Assembly (NCBI RefSeq): GCF_036347135.1
Contig: NZ_CP108938.1
Coordinates: 558,001-622,000, forward strand
DNA length: 64,000 nucleotides
DNA from: Streptomyces sp. NBC_00775
GTDB lineage: Bacteria > Actinomycetota > Actinomycetes > Streptomycetales > Streptomycetaceae
Direction: 5' to 3'
Part shown: piece by piece, positions 25,405-33,008 of the stretch
Layout: the number at the start of each line of letters is the position of its first letter
Position numbering within the stretch: position 1 is the stretch's first letter
Program-made: the position numbers and the translations under genes
Notes under the pieces: model-generated
Databases searched by the model: none
Told to the model about the DNA's origin: nothing
What the model saw: only the letters and a program-made list of their open reading frames with translations

Positions 25405-26544
25405 CTACGACTGATCGGCCGCGACCCGGATGCCGACAGTCAGATAACCGCCGCTGCCGTCACGGCCCTCTCCGCGATAGCTCGTGGCGCAGCTCCTGCC
25501 GGTGGCGTACCAGGAGCCGCCGCGCACGGCGTTGACCTGTTGTCCGGCCTCGCCGCCATTGGTGGCCGTGATGATGCTCGACGTCCACTCGAAGCAGTTC
25601 CCGGCCATGTCGTACGCACCGTAGGAGCCGGCTCCGTCCGGATAGGCGCCGACGGCCGAGGTGTTGCCGCCGCTCGCGGTCAGCTCGTCGAAGACGTCCG
25701 TGTAGACGAACCCGGTCCAGGTGGTGTGGTCGATCCAGCCGCTCACCCCGCCCGTCGAGGTGACGGCGATGATGTCGGAGATCGGTTCGCTCTCGCCGTA
25801 GCGGGTGGAGTTCTCGTTGTTGTAGGTCGCTTCCGTGGAGCCGTAGTTGGCCAGGTAGTACGCCGCGCAGACGGCGTTGTAGTTGTACTTGCTGGTGAGG
25901 ACACCGGATGCGTACGTCGTGCCGGCGGTGTCGCCCCACGGGTACGCGTACGCGTCGGGGCCGCGCGCGGCGTTCTCCCACTCGGCCTCGGTGGGCAGCC
26001 GGAAGGTCCAACCGTCCGCCCGGCCGGTGAGCCAGTCGCAGTAGGCCTCGGCGTCCTCCAACGAGACGTACAGCACAGGGTGTTCGTCCTTGCCGGAGGG
26101 AAAGTCGTCGCCGTCCCAGTAGCTGGGGGCCGTACGCGAGCTGTCGTCCAGGAACGCCTTGTACTGGGCGTTGGTGACCTCGTACGCACCCAGCGAGTAC
26201 GCGGACGCGATGGCGGAGGCCTCGCCCGCGCCCTCGTTGTTGGACAGGTCGGTGGCGAAGACGAAGGAGAGGTTGGCGGGGATCTCGACGAGCGTCTGTC
26301 CGGCGACGGTCGTGGCCGCCGAGGCGTCGGTCGAGGCACTCGCGGAGGCGGAGGCCGACGGACTCGCCGTGGTGGAGGAAGAGGCCGAAGGGGAAGCCGC
26401 GGGGCGGGGGCGGCGCCCGTGGGCCGGCTTCGCCGTGGCCTGGAGGGCGAGGGTGGTGCCGAGCAGTCCGGCGGCGCCCGCGCCGCCGAGTGCGAACAAC
26501 TTGCGTCTGCTGAGCAGGGGTTGGCGCGTGTGTGTACCGGTCAT
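25405..26544 (-). CDS. Exported formylglycine-generating-enzyme-like (SUMF1) protein with incomplete active site
   Basis: A 379-residue protein with a Tat-type N-terminus (SRRKLFALGGAGAAGLLG), an Ala/Ser/Thr linker (about 45-80) and an FGE-sulfatase domain (about 85-375: YEVTNAQYKAFLDD, RLPTEAEWENAARG, GNCFEWTSS, AVRGGSW). Genuine FGE enzymes use two Cys in RGGSYLCHDSYC. Here the equivalent is RGGSWYATGRSC, so the first Cys is replaced by Ala and only the second remains. It is therefore unlikely to make formylglycine; related SUMF domains bind ligands or support other oxygenases. The linker composition resembles that of its upstream neighbour. Confidence 0.85.
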   Translation of the reverse strand: MTGTHTRQPLLSRRKLFALGGAGAAGLLGTTLALQATAKPAHGRRPRPAASPSASSSTTASPSASASASASTDASAATTVAGQTLVEIPANLSFVFATDLSNNEGAGEASAIASAYSLGAYEVTNAQYKAFLDDSSRTAPSYWDGDDFPSGKDEHPVLYVSLEDAEAYCDWLTGRADGWTFRLPTEAEWENAARGPDAYAYPWGDTAGTTYASGVLTSKYNYNAVCAAYYLANYGSTEATYNNENSTRYGESEPISDIIAVTSTGGVSGWIDHTTWTGFVYTDVFDELTASGGNTSAVGAYPDGAGSYGAYDMAGNCFEWTSSIITATNGGEAGQQVNAVRGGSWYATGRSCATSYRGEGRDGSGGYLTVGIRVAADQS

Positions 26545-26638
26545 GGCGTGACCTTTGGGGAGAGGGAACGAGCAGGGTGGGGCCGGTCACGCGGCGACAG
26601 GGGGAGAACCGCGTGACCGGCCGTCGGGGGAGGCGGAC

Positions 26639-27499
26639 TCAGCTGGTGCTGACGCCGACGGTCAGCGTCGCGGCGTAGCCGGAGGACACGGAGCTGCCCA
26701 GCGCGGTGAGGGTCAGCAGGCCGGAGGAGGCCCCGCCGTCGTCGTAGACGGTGTCGTCGGCGAGCGCGGTCTCCTTGGTGGTGTTGGAGGAGTACGGCGA
26801 CAGCGCCTGGACCTTGGTGTTGAGGGTGGAGTCGAAGAACAGCTGGCCGGTGTGGATGATCGAGCCGCCGGTGTACGAGTCGTCGGTGAGCGTGACGTCG
26901 GTGTGGACCCGCATGTGGACGTGGACGGCGCGGGAGACGTAGTGGCCGGGCCAGATGGAGGTGATCGAGACCTGGCCGTTGGAGTCGGTGATCTGCCCGC
27001 CGCGCAGGAAGGTCCCGTCGTCCGTCTCCGAGTGACCGTTGCCGCCGACGAACCCGGAGTACTCACCGAGGGTGTCGGCGTGCCAGATCTCCACCAGCGC
27101 GCCCTCCAGCGGGGCGCAGCTGTTGTCCTCGTCGACGACGGTGAAGGTGTACTTCACCGGTACGCCGGTTTTGCTCTCGGTGATGTCGGTGCGGATCAGG
27201 GCGCCTTCCAGGGCGTACGGGCCCTCGGTGACCTCGGCGGTCAGCGAGCAGACGCCGCTGGACGCGGTCGCGGTGGCGGTCGCCGTGGCGGAGGCCGACG
27301 CGGAACGGGTGGGCCTGGTCGGCCGCGCCGCCGCGGCCGCGGCCGAGGTCGCGGGGGTGGCGGAGGCCGTCGCCGCGAGGCCGAGGCCGGCGGCGGCCGC
27401 GACCGCTCCGCCCGCGGCGATGACATGACGGCGGTTCACTGTGCCGGGAGCCTGGTGGGTCGCTTCGTCCTGCTGCTCGGCAGGAGAGTTCTCAGTCAT
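26639..27499 (-). CDS. Exported intradiol ring-cleavage dioxygenase
   Basis: A 286-residue protein. It has a Tat-like N-terminus (NRRHVIAAGGAVAAAAG), an Ala/Ser/Thr low-complexity linker and an intradiol dioxygenase domain (about 85-280). Predicted Fe(III) ligands are Tyr in TLGEYSGF, Tyr in WPGHYVSR and the two His of AVHVHMRV. The TEGPYALEG start is also typical. It should cleave catechol-type rings between the hydroxyls, outside the membrane. Extracellular members of this type occur in Streptomyces and are thought to act on lignin- or polyphenol-derived catechols. It is first in a possible operon with the FGE-like and FG-GAP genes. Confidence 0.9.
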   Translation of the reverse strand: MTENSPAEQQDEATHQAPGTVNRRHVIAAGGAVAAAAGLGLAATASATPATSAAAAAARPTRPTRSASASATATATATASSGVCSLTAEVTEGPYALEGALIRTDITESKTGVPVKYTFTVVDEDNSCAPLEGALVEIWHADTLGEYSGFVGGNGHSETDDGTFLRGGQITDSNGQVSITSIWPGHYVSRAVHVHMRVHTDVTLTDDSYTGGSIIHTGQLFFDSTLNTKVQALSPYSSNTTKETALADDTVYDDGGASSGLLTLTALGSSVSSGYAATLTVGVSTS

Positions 27500-27602
27500 G
27501 GACGCCGGAACGTAGGGGCGCCTCCTATGGCCCAGGTGTCACTCGGCTGTCATTTCCATAAGTGCCTCCGGGCACCACTCGATTTCCGGTCATCATCGGC
27601 AG

Positions 27603-27663
27603 ACTGTCGACAGTTAGGCCCATTGGTGACGTCACAACCCTTGACCGCGCCATTGTGTCGACA
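27603..27663. promoter_or_regulatory. Two TGTCGACA operators upstream of SDR gene
   Basis: ACTGTCGACAGT (27603-27614, perfect palindrome) and TGTCGACA (27656-27663) lie in the 226-bp spacer between the divergent dioxygenase and SDR genes. The motif recurs at four other promoters up to 48 kb and has the GT..AC core of FadR-type GntR operators. Confidence 0.75.
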
Positions 27664-27725
27664 CTAGGAAGGAGTGCGGGGCCCGTTCCGGCCTCGATCG
27701 GCAGCCCCTGACATGGGAGGTCCAC

Positions 27726-28499
27726 GTGACCGGCAGGCTCTCCGGCAAAGTCGCTCTCGTCACCGGCGCGGGCGCCGGGATCGGTCAGGGATGTGCCCTG
27801 CTCTTCGCCGAGCAGGGCGCGACGGTCGTCGGCTGCGACATCGACGAGGGCGCGGCGGAACGCACCCGGAAACTCGCGCACGACAGGGGCCTGGATCTCG
27901 ATGTGCTCGCGCCCCTGGACATGACCGAGCCCGCCGACGCCGACCGGTTCGCGGACGAGGCGTACATCCGGCACGGCCGTGTCGACGTCCTGGTGACCGC
28001 GGGCGCCATCGCCCCGCACATGGCACCGGCCGCGACGATGGATTTCGACGACCAGTGGACGCCGACGCTGCGCGGCGAGATCGATGTGGTCTTCCTGCCC
28101 GTACGAGCGGTCTGGCCGCACATGGAGGCGTCCGGCGGCGGCTCGATCATCAACTTCGCCTCGGTGAACGCCTTTCGGGGCAGCGGTACCTTCGGCATGG
28201 TCGCGCACTGCGCGGGGAAGTCGGCCGTCCTCGGGCTGACGCGCCAACTCGCTGTGGAAGGCGGCCCGTTGGGCATCCGGGCGAACACCGTCTCGCCCGG
28301 CATGGTCCGTACCCCCGCCACCGAGTCGGCCGGAGCGCACGACGGCGCGGCCCGGGACGCGCTCCTCGCCCGGATCCCGCTGGGCCGGGTGGGCAGGCCC
28401 GAGGACATCGCCTGGTGCGCGGTCTATCTGGCGTCCGACGAGTCCGGGTGGGTCACGGGCGGCAACTTCCCCGTGGACGGCGGAGTGCTCGCCAAGTGA
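27726..28499 (+). CDS. Short-chain dehydrogenase/reductase-like protein lacking the catalytic Tyr
   Basis: A 257-residue Rossmann protein with cofactor motif TGAGAGIGQG, an acidic cofactor-binding residue in VVGCDID (suggesting NAD), NFASVNAF and C-terminal VTGGNFPVDGG. The active-site segment reads MVAHCAGKSAV, so His stands where the family YxxxK motif has Tyr; the Lys is kept. Either the reaction uses His or the protein is not a classical dehydrogenase. GTG 27726 follows GGGAGG. Two TGTCGACA operators precede it, placing it in the GntR regulon. Confidence 0.85.
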   Translation: MTGRLSGKVALVTGAGAGIGQGCALLFAEQGATVVGCDIDEGAAERTRKLAHDRGLDLDVLAPLDMTEPADADRFADEAYIRHGRVDVLVTAGAIAPHMAPAATMDFDDQWTPTLRGEIDVVFLPVRAVWPHMEASGGGSIINFASVNAFRGSGTFGMVAHCAGKSAVLGLTRQLAVEGGPLGIRANTVSPGMVRTPATESAGAHDGAARDALLARIPLGRVGRPEDIAWCAVYLASDESGWVTGGNFPVDGGVLAK

Positions 28500-28522
28500 A
28501 CGCCCCCGGGTACGCCCGCACG

Positions 28523-29263
28523 TCAGGACGCGGTGCGGCGTCTGCGCGTGGGCTTGCGGGCGCCCGCGGTGTCCTGTTCCACCTGCTCCTCCACCGCCCG
28601 CAGCGCACGGACCGTCGCCCCCGCGATCAGCGCCGAGGCCAGCTCGCCGTCGCGTTCCTCGCAGGCCTGGAGGAGCCGCTCCTGGTCGTCGACGCTGTAG
28701 GCGAGGCGGCCCGCCCGGGTCAGGCTCAGGTGCCGCAGCATCAGGGTGCGCAGGGCCAGCGAGTCGAGGATCTGCTTCAGCGTGGCATTGCCGACGATCT
28801 CGGTCATCCGCTCCTGGAGCTGCACATGACTCCAGAAGTACGCGTCCACGTCACCGTCGTCGGCGAGCTTCCGCATCCGCTCGACCCGGGTGCGCAGCCC
28901 GGCCAGCTCCTCGTCCGTGGCGCGCTCGACCAGCAGCCCGGCGAGCATCGAAAGGAGCTGGCGCCGCACCTGGTAGATGTCGCGGATGTCCTGGAGGGAG
29001 GGCGCGGCGACCCGGGGCCGGCGACGCGCCTTCATCTCGACCAGGCCCTCCTGTTCGAGGAGCATCAGCGCCTCGCGCACGGGCGTGCGGCTGGTGTCGA
29101 ACCGGCGTGACAGGTCGACGCTGTTGAGGTCCTGGCCCGGTTCGAGGCGGCCCTCGATGATGCCCGCCCCCACCCACTCGGCGATCTGCGCGACCAGCGG
29201 TTCACGACGGTCCCGCAGCCGCAGGAGGCGCCCGAGCACGAGGTGCGTGTCCTGATCGGTCAT
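28523..29263 (-). CDS. FadR-type GntR transcriptional regulator (probable TGTCGACA regulator)
   Basis: A 246-residue regulator with an N-terminal winged helix-turn-helix (about 18-85; RFDTSRTPVREALMLLEQEG) and an all-helical FCD effector domain (about 95-220; DAYFWSHVQLQERMTEIVG). The C-terminus is strongly basic (RKPTRRRRTAS). FadR-type proteins usually repress catabolic genes and release DNA on binding a pathway metabolite. ATG 29263 follows AGGGAG. Its own promoter carries TGTCGACA (29329-29336), and the same motif marks promoters throughout 27.6-48 kb, so it is the best candidate regulator of the catabolic cluster. Confidence 0.92.
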   Translation of the reverse strand: MTDQDTHLVLGRLLRLRDRREPLVAQIAEWVGAGIIEGRLEPGQDLNSVDLSRRFDTSRTPVREALMLLEQEGLVEMKARRRPRVAAPSLQDIRDIYQVRRQLLSMLAGLLVERATDEELAGLRTRVERMRKLADDGDVDAYFWSHVQLQERMTEIVGNATLKQILDSLALRTLMLRHLSLTRAGRLAYSVDDQERLLQACEERDGELASALIAGATVRALRAVEEQVEQDTAGARKPTRRRRTAS

Positions 29264-29328
29264 GCGGCGATTCTCCCTGTCCGGCCCGCGCTGGCAGGTC
29301 TGGTCCAAACGCACAGGCAATCCAACGG

Positions 29329-29388
29329 TGTCGACACTATCTCACCGTATGGCTGATACACATCCCGGTCCAGCGTTACCTGTCGACA
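29329..29388. promoter_or_regulatory. TGTCGACA operators in the divergent GntR/hydrolase promoter
   Basis: Exact TGTCGACA at 29329-29336 and 29381-29388, with a weaker AGTCGACA at about 29404. Located between the GntR gene and the exported alpha/beta hydrolase gene. Confidence 0.75.
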
Positions 29389-29451
29389 CAGAAGCGACAC
29401 AGAAGTCGACACACAAGAGTTCCGGCGGAGTACGAGAGTTCAGGAGGAACC

Positions 29452-30411
29452 ATGCGGAGAGAACGTACGACGGCCACCCCCGGTCCGGGGCCGAGCCGAC
29501 GCGCGGTCGTCGGCGGCGCCGCGCTGGCCGCGTTCGCGGCGACGGGCGCCGGACAGGGCGCGGCCCACGCGGCTTCCGGATCCACCGAGGACCCCTGGCA
29601 GCCCGTGCCCGTTCCGGAGCAGCTGCCGGTGACCGAGTATCAGATACCCGTCTCGGGCAGCGGCAGCCTGTGGTGCTGGGACACCGGTGGCAGCGGGCAG
29701 CCCGTCGTCCTGCTGCACCCCGGCTCGGGGAGCGGTGAGAGCTGGCCGTACCAGCAGCCGGTCCTGGCCCGCGCGGGCTTCCGGGTGATCGGGTACTCGC
29801 GGCGCGGTGCGTACGGCTCGGTGGCCGGGACCCGGGCCGAGGCCGACACCGCTTCGGGGGACCTCAACACCCTCGCCGACCACCTCGGCCTGGACCGCTT
29901 CCACCTCTCCGGGTCGGCGGCCGGTGGCCCGGTGGCCCTCGACTACGCCCTCTCGTACGCGGACCGGCTGCGCAGCCTCACCGTCTCGGGCAGTGTGATG
30001 GGCATCCAGGACACCGAGTACCAGGAACTCACCTCGACCCTGCAGCCCGACCCGTTCGGCGACATGCCCGTCGACTTCAAGGAGTTGGGGCCCTCGTACC
30101 GGGGAGGCGACCGGGACGGTGTCGCGGCCTGGCTCGCCATCAACGCCCGGGCCAGGACGGCGGACGCGTTCGCGCAGTCACTGGCCCATGAGATCACCTG
30201 GGCGGCTCTGGAGACGCTGACCCTGCCGGTCCAACTCATCACCGGCGACGCCGACCTGTACAGCCCGCCCTCCGTGATGCGGCTGAACGCGGCGCATGTG
30301 AGCGGCGGCGAGACACACGTCGTCCGCGAGGCGGGCCACAATCCGCACTGGGAGCAGCCCGCCGCGTGGAACCGGCTGCTGGTGCGCTTCATGAAGCGGC
30401 ACAGCCGGTAG
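29452..30411 (+). CDS. Exported alpha/beta-fold hydrolase-like protein with Ala at the nucleophile position
   Basis: A 319-residue protein with a Tat-like signal (SRRAVVGGAALAAFAATG) and an alpha/beta-hydrolase core: oxyanion LLHPGSGSGESW, elbow LSGSAAGG, acid region ITGDADLY and His in REAGHNPHWEQP. In the elbow pattern G-x-Nuc-x-G the nucleophile position is Ala (G-S-A-A-G). I recall relatives with GTAAGG, so this may be a subfamily trait rather than a mutation. The chemistry is uncertain. It diverges from the GntR gene across TGTCGACA operators and is the only clearly exported enzyme controlled by that motif. Confidence 0.8.
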   Translation: MRRERTTATPGPGPSRRAVVGGAALAAFAATGAGQGAAHAASGSTEDPWQPVPVPEQLPVTEYQIPVSGSGSLWCWDTGGSGQPVVLLHPGSGSGESWPYQQPVLARAGFRVIGYSRRGAYGSVAGTRAEADTASGDLNTLADHLGLDRFHLSGSAAGGPVALDYALSYADRLRSLTVSGSVMGIQDTEYQELTSTLQPDPFGDMPVDFKELGPSYRGGDRDGVAAWLAINARARTADAFAQSLAHEITWAALETLTLPVQLITGDADLYSPPSVMRLNAAHVSGGETHVVREAGHNPHWEQPAAWNRLLVRFMKRHSR

Positions 30412-30472
30412 CGCGCGGGAAGAGCAAGTCCCAGGTATGGACGAGCAACTCCCGCGCGAGGACGAGTGACTT

Positions 30473-31354
30473 CTAACTGAAGTAATGGCCTTCGTCGAGG
30501 TCCGGGATGAGCGCGGGCCCCTCGGGATGCCATCCCATGCGCTTCTGGGTCAGGGCGCTGGAGGCCGGGACGTCCCTCGCGAAGAAGGCTCCGGGCCAGC
30601 CGAAGTGGCCGGGAGCCTCCTCCGGGGCAATGGCGGTCACGGGCAGCTTCAGGTGCCGGCCGATGACGTCGGCGATGTCGCGGACCGGTACGCCCTCGTC
30701 GCCGATCGCATGCAGCCGCGCCCCCGCGGGCGCCGTCTCCAGGGCCAGCCGGAACAGCCGCGCGGCGTCGCGCCGGTGGACGGCCGCCCAGCGGTTGGAC
30801 CCCTCACCCGGGTAGGCCGAGACGCCCTTCGCGCGGGCGACGGCGATGATCTGCGGGACGAAGCCGTGGTCGTCCTCGCCATGCACCGACGGCGGCAGTC
30901 GCACCACAGAGACGCGTACACCGCGCGTGGCCAACGACAGCGCCGCCGCCTCGGAGGGGAGGCGGGCCGGCGCGGGCGACGTGGACTCGTGCTCGTCCTC
31001 CTCCGTCACGAGACCGGCGGTGCCGGAGGTGACGACGAAGGGCCGGCCGGATGCCGCGAGCGCCTCACCGAGCGTCTCGATCGCGCGCAGATCCGTCCGG
31101 GCCGCGCCCGCGTAATCGGTGAAGTCGTCGTGGATGAACGCGGTATGGATCACACCGTCCGCCGCGGCCGCTCCGGCGCGCAGGCTGTCCAGGTCGTCGA
31201 GGGCGCCGCGGTGCACCCCGGCCCCGGCGGCCTCCAGCGACGCGGCGGCCTTCTCCGAGCGGGCGAGGCCGACGACCTGATGCCCCGCGCCCAGCAGCTC
31301 GCGGACGACGGCGCTGCCGATGAATCCGGTCGCCCCGGTGACGAACACACGCAT
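30473..31354 (-). CDS. NAD-dependent epimerase/dehydratase-type (extended SDR) protein
   Basis: A 293-residue protein beginning MRVFVTGATGFIGSAVVREL, the extended-SDR cofactor motif. The middle has HTAFIHDDF and TSGTAGLV, but the usual YxxxK pair is not obvious (the region reads PSEAAALSLATRG), so it may be an atypical member. Such proteins are often annotated as NAD-dependent epimerases or NmrA-like reductases. AAGGAG precedes ATG 31354. It diverges from a LysR gene, which is its likely regulator, and lacks the TGTCGACA motif of the surrounding cluster. Confidence 0.85.
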   Translation of the reverse strand: MRVFVTGATGFIGSAVVRELLGAGHQVVGLARSEKAAASLEAAGAGVHRGALDDLDSLRAGAAAADGVIHTAFIHDDFTDYAGAARTDLRAIETLGEALAASGRPFVVTSGTAGLVTEEDEHESTSPAPARLPSEAAALSLATRGVRVSVVRLPPSVHGEDDHGFVPQIIAVARAKGVSAYPGEGSNRWAAVHRRDAARLFRLALETAPAGARLHAIGDEGVPVRDIADVIGRHLKLPVTAIAPEEAPGHFGWPGAFFARDVPASSALTQKRMGWHPEGPALIPDLDEGHYFS

Positions 31355-31554
31355 GGTGCACTCCTTATGACACAACGTTGAGGCCGGCCCGATGCGCCAC
31401 TCAGGTGGTGCCGGGCCGGTGCTTCCACGGTGCGACCGCAGGGAGTTCCACGTCCAAGACTTGTTCCGCATCAGTCCATACGCTTCAGGCATCGCCACAG
31501 GTCAAGGTGTCAGTCTGGTGTCAACTGGCGCGCACGAGGGGTTACGCTCGCAGC

Positions 31555-32481
31555 ATGTCCGACTCTCCGCCGCCTCCGGTGGACCTCGATCTGCGCCTGG
31601 TGAGGTACTTCACCGTCGTCGCCGAGCACCGGCACTTCGGCCGCGCCGCTGCCGCCCTGCACATCGCCCAGCCGTCCCTGAGCCGGCAGATCCGCCGCCT
31701 CGAACAGCAACTGGGCGCCCGCCTGCTGGACCGCACCCCGCAGGGCAGCCGGCTCACCGAGGCCGGCGAGGTCTTCCTGCCGCACGCCAAGGCGTTGCTG
31801 CGGTCGGCCGCCCAGGCCTCGGCGCGCACCCGGGCCGCCGCCCAGCCCAGCCGCATCACCATCGGCTACACCGCGAACCTCATCGTCACCCCGGCGGTGC
31901 GTGAGCTGCGCCGCCGGCACCCGGACGCCGACGTACACACCCTGCATCTGCCCTGGAACGAACAGCGCGCGGCTCTGCTCGATCACCGCGTGGACGCGAC
32001 GGTGACCCGGCTGCCGTTCCCGACCGGCCAGCTGCACGTGACGGTCCTCTACGACGAGCCGCGGGCGCTCCTCGTCCCTCGCGGCCATCGGCTGGCCGGC
32101 AAGGGGTCCGTCACCCTCGACGACATCGCCGACGAACCCCTGCCCCGGGTGTCCGACGCGGCCTTCGACGCCTTCTGGCGCGTCGATCCACGACCCGACG
32201 GGAGCCGGGCACCCGACGGCCCCTTCGTGGCGGCCTTCGAGGACAAACTCGAGGCCATCGCCACCGGGGAGGCCGTGGCCATCGTCCCGGCCGATCCGCG
32301 CGTCGACAGTCTCCGCCCCGATCTCACCACGGTCCCCCTGTACGGCGTCGAGCCGAGCCACGTCGTGCTGGCGACCCGCGCCGGCGACCCTGGCCGCCTG
32401 GTGGCGGCCTTCCGCAAGTACGCCCAGGCCCACCTCACCGGTCCCGGTCCCGGCCCCGCCGCACCGGACGGCCTCGGCTAG
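31555..32481 (+). CDS. LysR-family transcriptional regulator
   Basis: A 308-residue LysR protein: helix-turn-helix at about 10-70 (LRLVRYFTVVAEHRHFGRAA, HIAQPSLSRQIRRLEQQLG) and a substrate-binding co-inducer domain from about 100 (RITIGYTANLIVTPAVRELR). It is divergent from the epimerase-like gene across a 200-bp spacer that contains GGTGTCAG/GGTGTCAAC repeats (about 31507-31528), a plausible LysR site. It therefore probably activates that gene rather than the GntR regulon. Its stop codon overlaps that of the CMD gene by three bases, tail to tail. Confidence 0.92.
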   Translation: MSDSPPPPVDLDLRLVRYFTVVAEHRHFGRAAAALHIAQPSLSRQIRRLEQQLGARLLDRTPQGSRLTEAGEVFLPHAKALLRSAAQASARTRAAAQPSRITIGYTANLIVTPAVRELRRRHPDADVHTLHLPWNEQRAALLDHRVDATVTRLPFPTGQLHVTVLYDEPRALLVPRGHRLAGKGSVTLDDIADEPLPRVSDAAFDAFWRVDPRPDGSRAPDGPFVAAFEDKLEAIATGEAVAIVPADPRVDSLRPDLTTVPLYGVEPSHVVLATRAGDPGRLVAAFRKYAQAHLTGPGPGPAAPDGLG

Positions 32482-32996
32482 GGCTCGCTCGGCTGTACGT
32501 CCAGGGCGACCAGGAACCGGGAGACCATGTTGTACGCGGCGACGGTGGCGGTCAGTTCGACCAGCTCCATGTCGCTGAAGTCGGCCCGCAGGGCGTCGAA
32601 GAGCCCCTCCGGGACATGGACGTCGCGGGTCATCGCGTCGGTGTAGGCGATGACCCGCCGGTGGCGTGCGTCGAGTTCCGGGTGCTCGGCGGCGTTCTCG
32701 GCGCGCACCGCCGCGAGTTGGGTGTCGTCGAGGCCGGCGCGGCGGGCCTCGGGCTCGTGTGCCGTCCACTCGTACGCGGCCCGGTTGAGGACGGCGATCC
32801 GCAGGATCACGAGTTCGCGGATGTCGGCGGACAGGGCGATACGCTGCCGGACCGCGCCGAGCAGGCTGTTCCACCCGTCGGCCAGTTGGGGGCTGTGCAG
32901 CAGCATGCGGTCGAGCGGGCGCAGGGTCCCGCCCCGCCGCTCGCGGATGCGTTCGGCGATCTCGCCGGTGCCGTCGGTCTCCGGCAGTCGTGCCAC
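32478..32996 (-). CDS. Carboxymuconolactone decarboxylase (CMD)-family protein
   Basis: A 172-residue AhpD/CMD-fold protein with the family helix ELVILRIAVLNRAAYEWTAH (about 80-100) and conserved Glu/His, but without the CxxC of AhpD peroxidases, as in the decarboxylase-like branch. Many such proteins sit in aromatic or lactone catabolic clusters with uncertain chemistry. GTG 32996 follows AAAGGAG. It is the last gene of the operon FAH-family, amidohydrolase, carboxylesterase, CMD, which starts at the TGTCGACA promoter near 36.6 kb. Confidence 0.85.
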   Translation of the reverse strand: MARLPETDGTGEIAERIRERRGGTLRPLDRMLLHSPQLADGWNSLLGAVRQRIALSADIRELVILRIAVLNRAAYEWTAHEPEARRAGLDDTQLAAVRAENAAEHPELDARHRRVIAYTDAMTRDVHVPEGLFDALRADFSDMELVELTATVAAYNMVSRFLVALDVQPSEP

Positions 32997-33008
32997 GTAG
33001 CACTCCTT

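Noticed and set aside
25405..26544. Annotating the SUMF1-domain protein as a functional sulfatase-modifying factor
   Set aside because: One of the two required Cys is Ala, and no sulfatase gene is present in the window.
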